Assembly: GCA_965198045.1 (NCBI GenBank)
Contig: CBDAOL010000007.1
Location: 170,957 to 234,956, forward strand
DNA from: CBDDEC01 sp965198045
Lineage (GTDB): Bacteria > Chloroflexota > Dehalococcoidia > UBA2979
DNA: 64,000 bases
Reading direction: 5' to 3'
Notes under the pieces: model-generated
Database searches by the model: none
Told to the model about the DNA's origin: nothing
The model's input: only the letters and a program-made list of their open reading frames with translations
In this document: piece after piece, positions 25,755 to 34,336 of the stretch
Layout of the letters: each line of letters begins with the position of its first letter
How positions within the stretch are numbered: position 1 is the stretch's first letter
Position numbers and translations under genes: made by a program

Positions 25755-25870
25755 ACCGATCCCCCCGGGTCTTAGCCCCGGGTTCAACATGGCTCAACGG
25801 GAGGGCCTGGCTTCCCCCGCTCCTGAGGCGGGGGGTGTTTGAAGGGATCCCCCCCGGTCTAGCGATCCGC
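25755..25870. repeat. Double-hairpin repeat, block 1 (one full unit and a partial)
   Basis: The full unit starts ACCGATCCCCCCGGG, forms hairpin 1 (CCCGGG-TCTTAG-CCCGGG), continues TTCAACATGGCTCAACGGGA and forms hairpin 2 (CCCCCGC-TCCTGAG-GCGGGGG). A partial unit begins at 25844 with GGGATCCCCCCCGG and fades by 25870. The same design recurs in block 2 beyond the HAD gene. Confidence 0.75.
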
Positions 25871-26092
25871 TCGCGGGGTGCTCCAGCTGTGGCGCGATCG
25901 TCCTGCCGCTGACCCCGCTGGGTGATACTGCCGGGAGTAATGGTGCCTTATCGCTGACTCGAGACACGAGCCCGACGATGCGCACCTGCGGTAGTCAAGG
26001 CTGGATGCCCTCGCTACGTGAAAGCGACCGATCCAGCCATTGGTTCGCAGTGGGCGGGTGTCCACTCCGCGGTGAAATGTGGAGCGCGAAGC
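25871..26092. other. Leader region of the HAD gene
   Basis: No gene seen. It contains the ribosome site GGAG (26081-26084) eight bases before ATG 26093. Confidence 0.4.
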
Positions 26093-26806
26093 ATGACTAG
26101 CGAGCGGCAGCGAAGAGCCGACGATCTCGGTCTGTTCCTCTTCGACATCGGGGGCACGGTCCTCGATGAAGGCGGCCTTGTCTTGAGCGCTTACGTGTCA
26201 GTGATCGAGAAAGCTGGTCTGAGAGCAGACCCCGAATGGTTCGGCACGCGCAGGGGTATGAACAAGACTGCAATGCTTCGCGAAGCCCTCGAGGCACAGG
26301 GCGGGGACCCGAGACGCGCACCGGAGCTCGCGGCTGAGTTCGCGGTCTTCATCGACCACGAGCTCGAGACGCACCCGGTTTCGGCGTTTCCGGGGTTCGA
26401 TGCACTCGAGCGCGGCCTTACTGAGCACGATGTGCAAGTCGGGTTCATCACCGGCTTCGCAGGTCGGACTGCCCGTGCGATCGTCGACCGTATGGGCTGG
26501 CACGCAGATGCGATCGTCGGCTCCGACGAGGTGGCGGAGGGTCGTCCGGCACCGGACTTGATTTACGAGGCGATGCAGCGCACCGGTGTGAGCGATGCGC
26601 GGCGCGTCGGCGTCTGCGGTGACACTCCCTTCGACATCGACTCGGGCCGTGCCGCTGGCTGCGGTCTCGTCGTGGCGATCGGGCATGGCACGCACGACGC
26701 CGCGGAACTGGCGGTACACGAACCTGATCTCGTCGTCGCCGATTTCACCGAGCTCGCGAGGCGGCTCGGGCTCTCGGGGCCGACGGAGACACCCACTGAC
26801 CGCTGA
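26093..26806 (+). CDS. HAD-superfamily phosphonatase-like hydrolase
   Basis: 237 residues from ATG 26093. Motif I is FLFDIGGTVLD: nucleophile Asp present, but the second Asp of DxDGT is Gly, as in phosphonatase-type members. A helical cap holds RRGMNKTAMLREAL. Motif II is FITGF, motif III is GRPAPDLIYEAMQRTGV (Arg instead of Lys), and motif IV is GDTPFDIDSG. This set fits the phosphonatase-like hydrolase subfamily rather than true PhnX, whose Schiff-base Lys cannot be seen. Reaction: probably a phosphoester or C-P bond hydrolysis. It is the only gene between two blocks of a structured repeat, which suggests it was carried in or isolated by them. Confidence 0.8.
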   Translation: MTSERQRRADDLGLFLFDIGGTVLDEGGLVLSAYVSVIEKAGLRADPEWFGTRRGMNKTAMLREALEAQGGDPRRAPELAAEFAVFIDHELETHPVSAFPGFDALERGLTEHDVQVGFITGFAGRTARAIVDRMGWHADAIVGSDEVAEGRPAPDLIYEAMQRTGVSDARRVGVCGDTPFDIDSGRAAGCGLVVAIGHGTHDAAELAVHEPDLVVADFTELARRLGLSGPTETPTDR

Positions 26807-26809
26807 TCA

Positions 26810-27288
26810 CCCCCGCTGGAGGCGAGGCATCTCTCGGGGGGATCCCCCCGGGTTCAACATCTCCGGGCCCAGATCGGTACCGCGCTCCCAGCGCGGCCCT
26901 CTCAGGACGGATCCGCCCGGGTGTGGGTCCGAAGAGCTCAACATGGCTCAACGGGGAGGCGCTCTACACGCGCTGGGAGCGCGGGGTCTCTCCAACCGAT
27001 CCCCCGGGGTCTTGGCCCCGGGGTTTAACATGGCTCAACGCGAGGGTCTTAGGCGCGGGGGCGTCCAGACGGATCCCCCGGGGTGTAGTCCGCTGGGACC
27101 CCGCGCTGGAGGCGCGGGCTACCCACGACCGATCCCCCCGGGGTCTTGGCCCGCGGTTCAGCATGGCTCAACGGGAAGCTTCTACCCGCGCTCCCAGCGC
27201 GGGACTCTCAGGACCGATCCCCCCGGGATCTTCGCCGCCGGTTCAACATCGCTCGACGGGAGGCCCTTTACCCGCCCCTGAGAGAGCG
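26810..27288. repeat. Double-hairpin repeat, block 2 (about six units)
   Basis: Units begin near 26837, 26906, 26994, 27068, 27127 and 27212, so spacing is 59-89 bp. Each opens with A/G-C-C/G-GATCC(C/G)CCCGGG. Hairpin 1 varies in sequence but keeps pairing, for example CCCCGGGG-TCTTGG-CCCCGGGG at 27002-27023. The linker TTCAACATGGCTCAACGGGA recurs with one or two changes in most units. Hairpin 2 appears as CCGCGCTCCCAGCGCGG (26880-26896) and CCCGCGCTCCCAGCGCGGG (27185-27203). Not CRISPR: units are not identical and have no spacers. No known element is recognised. Confidence 0.8.
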
Positions 27289-27299
27289 GCGCGCCGAGG

Positions 27300-27649
27300 A
27301 AGTGCGCCTTGGTGCGAGCCGGGTCTCCGCGCGGCGCTTTGTTCGACGCTATCACGGTTGGCGCACTGACGTTGCCCTCGGCGCCCTCCGGCACGTGCAC
27401 CGGCACAAGCGTGCGGAGGTGACGGACTACTGCCTCCTCGAAACCGGCACCCTTGGCGAAGATGAAGGTTAGAAAGTCGGTGCGAGGGTCGATCGTATCT
27501 GGGCCGTCGCGTTCGTAGCCCTTCGCCTCGCCGTGCCGCTCGAGCCAGTCAAGCAGCGGGTTGTCGAGCACATGGTTACGGGTGGTGGAGGCGGAGACCC
27601 AGGAGTCCCAATCCGAATCGTCGACAGGAGTGCGGAACTCGCCGTCCAA
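27300..27649 (-). pseudogene. Uncharacterised, possibly phage- or nuclease-related protein, C-terminus lost at the repeat block
   Basis: About 115 well-formed residues from ATG 27649: MDGEFRTPVDDSDWDSWVSA, STTRNHVLDNPLLDWLERHG, DPRTDFLTFIFAKGAGFEEA, VVRHLRTLVPVHV. The last is a helix-strand pattern of the type preceding the active site in PD-(D/E)XK nucleases, but no catalytic motif remains. From about 27300 the frame reads repeat DNA. Family not recognised. It lies just downstream of a terminase-like gene on the same strand. Confidence 0.45.
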
Positions 27650-27684
27650 AGTCTCGGTGAGTGCGGCGACGCCCTGGCGGCCCG

Positions 27685-28014
27685 CTACCTTTCTACTGCG
27701 GCGGTGGGACCGAGCAGCCCGGCGATCTTCAGGATCGTCTCGGAAGCTCTGAGGCGGACGGAGGGTGCGATCGTGTCATCCAGTGCGATCACGTAGAGTC
27801 GGCGAAGAGCGTCTGTCACGTCAACTCGGGCTTCGGCCAGCAGGGCACGTCCCTGTTCGACGATCCGCCGCTGCACACCGCTGTGCCGTAGTAGACGCGA
27901 CCCCTGTGAGTAGGCGGTACGCGGCGAGTAGCCAGCGTCGATAGCTGCCCGGGTGGCGTTGGGCGCGAGCGCATACAGGTCCGCGAATCTTCGTTGTCGA
28001 GATGTGAGCGTCAT
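27685..28014 (-). CDS. Terminase small-subunit-like protein
   Basis: 109 residues from ATG 28014. MTLTSRQRRFADLYALAPNA then TRAAIDAGYSPRTAYSQGSR and LLRHSGVQRRIVEQGRALLA is the helix-turn-helix of Terminase_2-type small subunits (kqe.Fa..Y....naT.AA..AGYS..tA). The C-terminal part (DVTDALRRLYVIALDD, SETILKIAGLLG) matches the helical body. These proteins recognise phage DNA for packaging. No large subunit or other structural genes are nearby, so it is either a phage relic or a co-opted DNA-binding protein. Confidence 0.7.
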   Translation of the reverse strand: MTLTSRQRRFADLYALAPNATRAAIDAGYSPRTAYSQGSRLLRHSGVQRRIVEQGRALLAEARVDVTDALRRLYVIALDDTIAPSVRLRASETILKIAGLLGPTAAVER

Positions 28015-28065
28015 CGGCCGAATCTTACGCCCACGGCCCTTCACTCTACTGGCCTTCGCGAGCGC

Positions 28066-28419
28066 CTAGCCCAGCACCCGCCGCGTCTCGTCGAGCAGGT
28101 CATCGATCTCCACGCTCGACTCCTCGCGAATCACGCGGCGCAACACTGGAGTGATCCCGTCCAACGCGGTGGCGAGGCGCGAGAGCATCCCGCGCAGTTC
28201 CCGCATGCGCGCCGCCTCCTCTGCAGGCGTGACCAGGTCGTCGACGAGCGCGCCGTCGGAGCGCGACGCGACGAGCGGATCGCTGACGCCGCGCACCCAG
28301 ACGTGGGTGCGTCGTCCCGGCCCGCGGTCCTCGGCGATCGGCTCGATCGCGGTGACCTCGTCGGACCGCACGTACTTGCCGTAGCCGAGGCTCACCAGCT
28401 GACCAGTCTGAATACGCAT
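28066..28419 (-). CDS. RemA/DUF370-like DNA-binding protein with helical C-terminal extension
   Basis: 117 residues from ATG 28419, preceded by GGTGAGGG on its strand. Residues 8-60 (LVSLGYGKYVRSDEVTAIEP, GPGRRTHVWVRGVSDPLVAS) match the pattern of RemA/DUF370 proteins: iGfGn.V....i..I.p, then GRrT.avi..d....lSa. RemA forms DNA-binding rings that control biofilm genes in Bacillus. The C-terminal half (ARMRELRGMLSRLATALDG) is helical and absent from RemA. Divergent from the RHH/recombinase pair. The family match is by pattern only. Confidence 0.5.
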   Translation of the reverse strand: MRIQTGQLVSLGYGKYVRSDEVTAIEPIAEDRGPGRRTHVWVRGVSDPLVASRSDGALVDDLVTPAEEAARMRELRGMLSRLATALDGITPVLRRVIREESSVEIDDLLDETRRVLG

Positions 28420-28436
28420 TGCGCCCTCACCTCATC

Positions 28437-28460
28437 GCTTTGTGATAGCATAGCATCATA
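28437..28460. promoter_or_regulatory. AT-rich divergent control region with ATAGC repeats
   Basis: CTTTGTGATAGCATAGCATC lies between the divergent starts at 28419 and 28461. It is conspicuously AT-rich for this DNA, holds the direct repeat ATAGC-ATAGC within TGATAGCATAGCATCA and offers a -10-like TAGCAT. A natural binding site for the ribbon-helix-helix protein encoded next to it. Confidence 0.4.
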
Positions 28461-28643
28461 ATGGAGCGAATGATGGTGACCCTCAGCGATGACGAGTACG
28501 AGACGCTCCGTCGGCTCGCATACGAACGACGAGTGTCGATGACGCGACTCGTACGCGACGCGATCGACGAGAAGTACGGCACCAGCGGTGAGGAGATCGG
28601 ACCACCCGGACGTCGCCCACAGACAGAAGCGGAGGCGACCTGA
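28461..28643 (+). CDS. Ribbon-helix-helix (CopG/Arc-type) transcriptional regulator
   Basis: 60 residues. MERMMVTLSDDEYETLRRLA gives the DNA-contacting beta strand (MVTL) and helix A; RRVSMTRLVRDAIDEKYG gives the turn and helix B. Its TGA overlaps the start of the recombinase gene (TGATG), so the two are translationally coupled. Expected to repress its own promoter and control recombinase level. Confidence 0.75.
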   Translation: MERMMVTLSDDEYETLRRLAYERRVSMTRLVRDAIDEKYGTSGEEIGPPGRRPQTEAEAT

Positions 28644-29545
28644 TGCGCTGCGTGATCTATTCGCGCGTCTCCACCGACGCGCAGGAGCGCGAAGGCACCT
28701 CCCTCGATACGCAAGAGGGTGCCTGCATCGAGTACGTCGGTAAGCAGGGTTGGACCGTGGTCGAGACGCTCCGCGACACAGCGAGTGGGTTCAGCCTCGA
28801 CCGCCCCGGTATGGAGCGGGTGCGCTCGCTGGCGGCCTTGGGGCGCATCGACGTGGTGCTTGCGCATGCCCTCGACCGCCTCAGCCGCAAGCAGACACAC
28901 GTCGCCATCCTCGTCGAGGAGATGGAGGACCGGGGCGTCGCTTTGGACTTCGTCACGGAGGACTTTGAGGACACGGCGGTGGGGCAGCTCGTTCGCTCCG
29001 TCAAGGCGTTCGCCGCCGAGTTCGAGCGAGAGAAAATCGTCGAGCGAACGATGCGCGGGAAGCGCGAGCGAGCGCGTTCGGGACGGCTGCCTCAAGGTAC
29101 CGGGGCGGGGTTGTACGGGTACCGCTACGATCCGGCGACTGGGCGCCGCGAGTTCGACCCCGTGGAGGCTCCGGTGGTCCCCCGTATCTACGAGCGGTTC
29201 CTCGCGACAAGGAGCATCGCGCGGGTCTCGACAGAGCTGAACGAGGACGGGATCGCCACGAAGCAGGACGCTCGCTGGCACCAGCTCACCGTGCGCCGCG
29301 TCCTGCTGAACGAGTCATACACCGGACGCACTCGCCACTGCGTCAACGGCGACCCACCGATCGAGATCCCCGATGCAACGCCACGGTTGATCGATGACGA
29401 CACCTGGAACCGTGCCCAGTTGATCCTGCAGGACAAGACCCGTCACGGCGCGCGGAGGTCCATACGCCACTACGCGCTGGCCCGGCGCGTCCGTTGCAGG
29501 CATTGCAGCTCGGCGATGCTGGGCCAGACCACGCGGAGCCGCGGC
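28643..29545 (+). pseudogene. Large serine recombinase, N-terminal part (truncated in the zinc-ribbon domain)
   Basis: About 300 residues are intact. Resolvase domain: MRCVIYSRVSTDAQEREGTS with the nucleophile Ser of RVS, an HALDRLSRK segment and the helix FAAEFEREKIVERTMRGKRE. Recombinase domain about 155-270 (GLYGYRYDPATGRREFDPVE, LNEDGIATKQDARWHQLTVR). Zinc ribbon starts VRCRHCSSAMLGQTT. After about GQTTRSRGK the sequence is no longer homologous, and the second Cys pair and coiled coil are missing. The open frame running on to 29815 is spurious. Related to, but not continuous with, the tail at 31270. Confidence 0.85.
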
Positions 29546-29639
29546 AAGTTCGCGCAGCCCCTTCGACTCCGGACGGGCGTGGCAGCTGTGCAAGGACGGA
29601 GAGTGCCGATGCGATGGTGCTCACGTTCCGATTCTACGA

Positions 29640-30965
29640 TCAGGGCGTTTCGTAATCGCGGAAGCCGCGTGCGAAGACGAAGAGCGCCAGGGCGGTGCAG
29701 AAGCAGATCACGCCGAAGACGATCTGCGCGACCTGGACGCCTTGCCACGCCGCGAGCAGCCCGCCGGCTGCCGCTCCCGCCATGCTCATGGCGCGGTCGA
29801 GCGACATCAGGCTGACGACGCGGCCGCGCATCTCTTCGGGCGCTGCCGTCAGCAGCGTCGAGTTCGACAGCGACATGTACGAGGTCTGCATCGCACCGGC
29901 TGCCATCACGAAGACGAACGGGAGGAGCAGGCCGGCCGGGTGAGGCAGGTAGGTGCTGAGCGAGAACAGCACGAGCACGATCCCCATGCCCATCGTTACG
30001 GCCGGCAGCCACAGGCCCGTCCGTCGAGGCATCACAGTGGCGATCAGCAGCGTCATCAGCAGGGCGCCAATGCCACTGAAGCTGAGCAGCAGCCCGAAGC
30101 CCGTGCCACCGGTGTCGAGCACCGTCCGCGCGAACAGCGGCGCGAAGACCTGCATCCACGACTGGCCGAACGCGAAGTAGACGACCGAGAGCAGCAGCAC
30201 GCCTCGGATCGCCGGTTGGCTGGCCGCGTAGCGCATGCCTTCGACGAGGCTTGCGCCCATCGCGCGGAACGTTCGCTCGCCCTCGCCGCCGCGTTCCGGT
30301 GTCTTGACCGAGAGCAGGGCGGTCGAGAGCACCGCGCCGGAGTAGATGACCGTGATGATCACGAAGGTCATGTCGACCCCGACCCAGTCGAGAACGAACC
30401 CGGCGCTCGCCGCGCCGACGATGCGCATCGTGTTCTGCGTCGCGCTCATCAGCGCCACAGCGTTGGTGACCAAGTGCCGCGGCACGGACGCAGCGACCAG
30501 CGGTTGCCGTGCCGGCTGGTCGAAGGCCATGAAGAAGCCTCTGGCGAACGAGAACGCGTAGACGTGCCAGAGCTCGATGTTGCCGCTGAGCAGCAGCGCC
30601 GCGAAGAGGAAGTTCAGTGCCAGCACACCGCTCTTGGTCGCGAGCAGCACGCGTTTGCGGTCGAACCGGTCGGCGATCACGCCGGCCCAGACGCCGAACA
30701 GCAGCATCGGCACGGTCCTCGTCGCCACGACGCCGCCGACGTGGGCGGCGCTGTCGTTGGTCAGTTCGAGGACCAGCCAGGGGGCGGCGATCTGCTCCAT
30801 CCAGAGTGCGCCGGCGTGGCTCGCCTGGCCGAGCCAGAGCAGCCGGTAGTTGGGGAAGCGCAGCGAGGAGAACGTCGAGTAGCGGCCAGAAGGCGGCTGT
30901 TCGGTGTGCTCAGGGGCGTCCGAGTGGACATCGGGCGGACGCCGCGGGGGACTGGTCGTCGCCAC
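29640..30965 (-). CDS. MFS transporter, DHA3/EntS-like
   Basis: 441 residues from GTG 30965. A hydrophilic N-terminal tail of about 30 residues is followed by twelve predicted helices. Motif A-like loop is GVIADRFDRKRVLLATKSGV; also RGFFMAFDQPARQPLVAASV and EEMRGRVVSLMSLDRAMSMA, which are hallmarks of the EntS/MFS_3 group. Predicted exporter, substrate unknown. It is an uninterrupted gene placed between the N-terminal part of one recombinase and the C-terminal part of another, on the opposite strand, as if it were cargo. Confidence 0.85.
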   Translation of the reverse strand: MATTSPPRRPPDVHSDAPEHTEQPPSGRYSTFSSLRFPNYRLLWLGQASHAGALWMEQIAAPWLVLELTNDSAAHVGGVVATRTVPMLLFGVWAGVIADRFDRKRVLLATKSGVLALNFLFAALLLSGNIELWHVYAFSFARGFFMAFDQPARQPLVAASVPRHLVTNAVALMSATQNTMRIVGAASAGFVLDWVGVDMTFVIITVIYSGAVLSTALLSVKTPERGGEGERTFRAMGASLVEGMRYAASQPAIRGVLLLSVVYFAFGQSWMQVFAPLFARTVLDTGGTGFGLLLSFSGIGALLMTLLIATVMPRRTGLWLPAVTMGMGIVLVLFSLSTYLPHPAGLLLPFVFVMAAGAMQTSYMSLSNSTLLTAAPEEMRGRVVSLMSLDRAMSMAGAAAGGLLAAWQGVQVAQIVFGVICFCTALALFVFARGFRDYETP

Positions 30966-31065
30966 GCAGCTCCCCGCTCAGATTCGTCGCCTGCCGAGGC
31001 CCGATGTTATGTCTGAGCACTATCTCCGGCAAGCGAGGCCGCCTCGATGTCGTTGGCGAGGCTGC

Positions 31066-31284
31066 ATGAGTCGGACCACGGCATTTTGGATAGGGATTGC
31101 GCTGCTCGCGGCGGTCCCCGTTGGTGGGGTGGTTGCCGCCCTCGCTCTGATCGCTAGTCAAACGTTGGGCGCACTCGCCTGGCTCGTAGCGAGCCTGGCC
31201 GCGCTCGTGTTGGCGGTTCGCCTGATTGCCCCTGGGCGTCCGGAACGCACACCCGTGGCAGCGAGCGCACGCCATCCTGATTGA
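31066..31284 (+). CDS. Small two-helix membrane protein
   Basis: 72 residues from ATG 31066. AFWIGIALLAAVPVGGVVAA and LGALAWLVASLAALVLAVRL are two membrane helices, with a short basic tail. No family recognised. It starts 100 bp from the divergent MFS gene and runs into the recombinase tail. Confidence 0.45.
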   Translation: MSRTTAFWIGIALLAAVPVGGVVAALALIASQTLGALAWLVASLAALVLAVRLIAPGRPERTPVAASARHPD

Positions 31285-31909
31285 CCCGGACCGGCACGGC
31301 GCTCGTGCCGCCAAGCGGCATTACGCCCTCACGCGCCGCGTGCGCTGCGGGCACTGTCGTTCCGCGATGGTCGGTCAGACGACGCACAGCCGGGGTCGCG
31401 AGTACCAGTACTACCGCTGCCGCCACGTCTACACATCCACGACCGGCGGCTCATGCGAGGGCCGTTACGTTCGCGCCGACGGGCTTGAGGAGGGTGTCTG
31501 GGACGCGATCGAGGAGGTCGTATCCCGCCCTGAGATCGTGACGCGCGAACTAGCTCTCGCGGCGGAGCGCGAACGCGAAGAAGGCGGCTCGCAGTCGGAC
31601 CTCGTCGCGGAGCTTGAAGATCTAACGGCTCGCGAGCGCCGTCTCGTCCGCCTGCTCGGTGGTGTCGACGACGACGTTGTGCGGGACGAACTCCAGACGA
31701 CCGCCGCCCGCCGTGCTCACGTGCAGGCGGAACTCGATCGAGGGGCTGTGCCTGCGCTCGCCGACCTCATGATCAGCGACCTCGACGAGGTTTCCGCGCT
31801 GGTCAAGAGTTGGCTCGCCGACGCCTCGGATGACGACCGTATGCTGCTCCTCGAGGCGCTCCAGATCGAGGCACGGCGACGCGCGATGAGGCGACCGTCC
31901 ACGGCGTGA
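31270..31909 (+). pseudogene. Large serine recombinase, C-terminal part of a second copy
   Basis: Homology begins at about DPDRHGARAAKRHYALTRRV, the same point as HYALARRVRC in the upstream copy, and runs through a complete zinc ribbon (CGHCRSAMVG, YYRCRHVYTS, CEGRYVRADGLEEGVWDAIE), a coiled coil (LVAELEDLTARERRLVRLLG) and the end LLEALQIEARRRA. The overlapping 90-bp region differs at many bases from 29435-29545, so the two parts come from different recombinases. No catalytic domain. Confidence 0.8.
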
Positions 31910-32004
31910 TCCCGACCGGCATCGAACACGACCATGACGAGGTTGCGAGAGGCGAGCAGTCATGCCGATGTTTGTGCAGTGGGACTGAACGCGACGGGAT
32001 CGAA

Positions 32005-33272
32005 TTACTGCTCGATCTCCTGTTGTTCGTAGCGCGCCCGGGCCTCTTCCTCGTCGGACTGATCCGGATACGGCTCGAGTTCGATCTCCACCGAGTGGAT
32101 GACCCCGGAGAACGGGAACGGCGCTTGATAGCTCGGCCCCACCGTCGAGGGGCGATCGAGCCCAACATCCGCCGGCGCGTTGCCGATGGCCCGGCGGATG
32201 CTCCGGGCCTCGATGGCCGCGCTCTCGTCATCGTCGATCACTAGCGAGAGCCGCCCCGGCGCTCCGACCTTCGTGCCCCGCAGCCGAGCGCCCACGGTGG
32301 TACGTCCGGGAAGCGGATCCGACGTGGTCACCGCGCCGCCGTACCGGCAGTGCAGGCGGTTGTCCTGCACCCAGATCGCCAACCCGAAGCCTCGGCCGCG
32401 GGCGAGCAGGACACCCTCGTCGGCCTCGCTCTTCCGTTCGATGTCGGCCCGCACAGTCCATTGCGACGAACCCATGGGCGCTGCGGCCTGCGACGGGATC
32501 TGCGAGATCGGCGGCAGGTAGCGGAACAGCCGCCCGGCCTGGATCGCGTCGGGGCGTTGAGCGGCCAGGTCATGCCGGGGCGCCACCGGGATCACACCGG
32601 TCGGCCCAAAGACGCGGCGGTCATCCATCGGCAGCACGCCGTTCCGGCCCGCTTCGACCCACCAGAGATCGATGAGCTCGCGCAGCAGCTCCGGCTTCTC
32701 CGCCGCGAGATCTCGGCTCTCGGCGAAGTCCTCGTCCAGGTGGTACAGCTCCCAGCGGTCGTCGGCGTAGGGTGCGCCGCGCACGTGATGCGTGACAGCC
32801 TTCCAGCCATCGCGCCAGATACCGCGGTCCCCGGCCAGCTCGAAGTATTGCTGTGGCTTCTGAGTCGGCGCGGCGCCGTCGTCAAGTGTGTACGCGAAGC
32901 TCGTACCGGTGATGGGCATCTGGTTGTAGCCGGCGTACGTGTCCGGCGCATCGATCTCCAGCAGCTCGAGCAGGGTCGGAGTCACGTCGCTGACGTGATG
33001 GAACTGCGGGCGGATCGCCCCCGGGTCACGCACCCGGCCGGGCCAGTGCACGATCAACGGGTCACGGATGCCGCCGCCGAACGTGTTCTGCTTGTACCAC
33101 TTGAGCGGGGTGTTTCCGGCCTGCGACCAGCCCCACGGGATCGCCGGCACGCTCGTCGGTCCGCCGATCTCGTCCAGTCGTTCGAGGATGCGTTCGAGGC
33201 TCTGCCCCGCGAGAGAAGTGCCGCCTGGTCCGCCGCCGGGTGCCGACCCGTTGTCGGACATCAGCAGCACGC
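32005..33272 (-). pseudogene. Arylsulfatase, C-terminal half
   Basis: Starts abruptly at VLLMSDNGSAPGGGPGG, the metal-binding DNG segment, and continues with GWSQAGNTPLKWYKQNTFGG, IRDPLIVHWPGRVRDPG, FHHVSDVTPTLLELLEI and a long C-terminal beta domain ending near EEEARARYEQQEIEQ. This is the large arylsulfatase (AtsA-like) type, normally around 770 residues. The first half, with the formylglycine site, is absent here but a matching half lies at 36863-37487 on the plus strand. Confidence 0.85.
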
Positions 33273-33526
33273 TTCGGAGCTGGGACCTCGTCGCTCGATA
33301 CGTCATTCCACAGGTCAACGGGATGCTCGACGGTTACCGCGAATCCAACCAGTTCGTGATCGAGAATCGCGAGACCTGGGTGCGTGCCGGCGAGGCGATC
33401 GCAAGCAAAATCCGCGAGAACGAACGCGCGCTCGCTGCGGTAGCCGAGGATGAGGCGGGCCGGCCCGTCCTCCGCAGCGGCCGGCGCCTGACACCTGGAG
33501 TTGGGGGTGAGCCGCAAGAGGATTGA
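33268..33526 (+). pseudogene. C-terminal fragment of a luciferase-like (LLM) flavin oxidoreductase
   Basis: SWDLVARYVIPQVNGMLDGY then RESNQFVIENRETWVRAGEA is the typical ending of LLM-class proteins (.aRyviP..ng...a.r.S...v.enr). It begins exactly where the sulfatase half starts on the other strand, so the junction cuts both genes. The end at EED is followed by TGA 33526. Confidence 0.5.
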
Positions 33527-33639
33527 CTGCGTCAGCCCGGTCACGCTGCCTGGTCACGCGCCCGACGTTCAGAGGCGCGGGCTCTCGCGCTTCATTCCGC
33601 ACGAACTTGGCCCCGACCAAGCGGCAGCGTCATCTGCGG

Positions 33640-34313
33640 CTAGGCCGGAGATGACATGCGGCCACGACGGGCTGCTGTGCTACCAGTTCGGCGCCACCGA
33701 GAACATCCTGCGCCCCGCGCAGGAGGCGGGTGTCCCCACGATCCTGCTTCAACGCTCGCGCCCGCACCCGATCGCCCCCTCGCTCGTCGTTGACGAGCAG
33801 CAGGCGTTCGACGAGGCGTTTGCCGACCTCGGCAACCACGGACACCAGCGCATCGCGATGATCACGCCCTCGACGCGATCGCACCGCTTCGACCTGCTCC
33901 GCGAGGCGCTCTCAGGCGCGGGCCTATCGCAACAAGAAGACCTTGAGCGCGTCAGCGACACCCCCGAGGCCGCGCGCGCGGCCGTCGACGCCCTGATGGC
34001 GCTCGACCAGCCGCCGACCGCAATCTTCGTGCACTGGGTGACCAACGCCGAGGCCGTGGCCGACCAGCTCGAGGCGCGTGGCTTCGACATCCCCGGCGAC
34101 ATCTCGATCATCGGCTTCGGCGTGTGGCACTCGCGATCGATCGCCCGCCCAACGTTCAGCGTCGTGCTCAGCGCCCCACTGGAGGACGCACGGGCGGCCG
34201 TTGAGTTGCTGGTCCGGCACATCGAGGGCGACGAGACGGCGCCGCGGACACTGATCCGCACCTCGAAGTACAAGCCCGGTGACACGGTGGGGCCCGCTCG
34301 CGTCCGGAGCTGA
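33640..34313 (+). pseudogene. LacI/GalR-type regulator lacking the DNA-binding domain
   Basis: About 222 residues of the periplasmic-binding-protein-like sensor: DGLLCYQFGATENILRPAQE, PTILLQRSRPHPIAPSLVVD, ALGNHGHQRIAMI-type segment, PPTAIFVHWVTNAEAVADQL, GDISIIGFGVWHSRSIARPT, and the end EDARAAVELLVRHIEGDETA. The N-terminal HTH and hinge are missing; upstream is unrelated sequence after the LLM tail. It cannot repress as it stands. Confidence 0.65.
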
Positions 34314-34336
34314 CCGCCGTTCGTTGAGCCGGACGC

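Noticed and set aside
25790..27190. Short peptides starting MAQRE encoded in the linker of each hairpin repeat
   Set aside because: Frames after MAQRE differ from unit to unit, no ribosome sites precede them, and structure is conserved rather than protein.
26837..27285. CRISPR array
   Set aside because: Units vary in length and sequence, the conserved part is not a constant direct repeat and there are no unique spacers or cas genes.
27300..27649. Complete PD-(D/E)XK nuclease
   Set aside because: Only the segment before a would-be active site is present; no catalytic residues can be pointed to.
29742..31016. Long plus-strand open frame opposite the MFS gene
   Set aside because: Composition is that of an antisense shadow; the minus-strand transporter has clear motifs.
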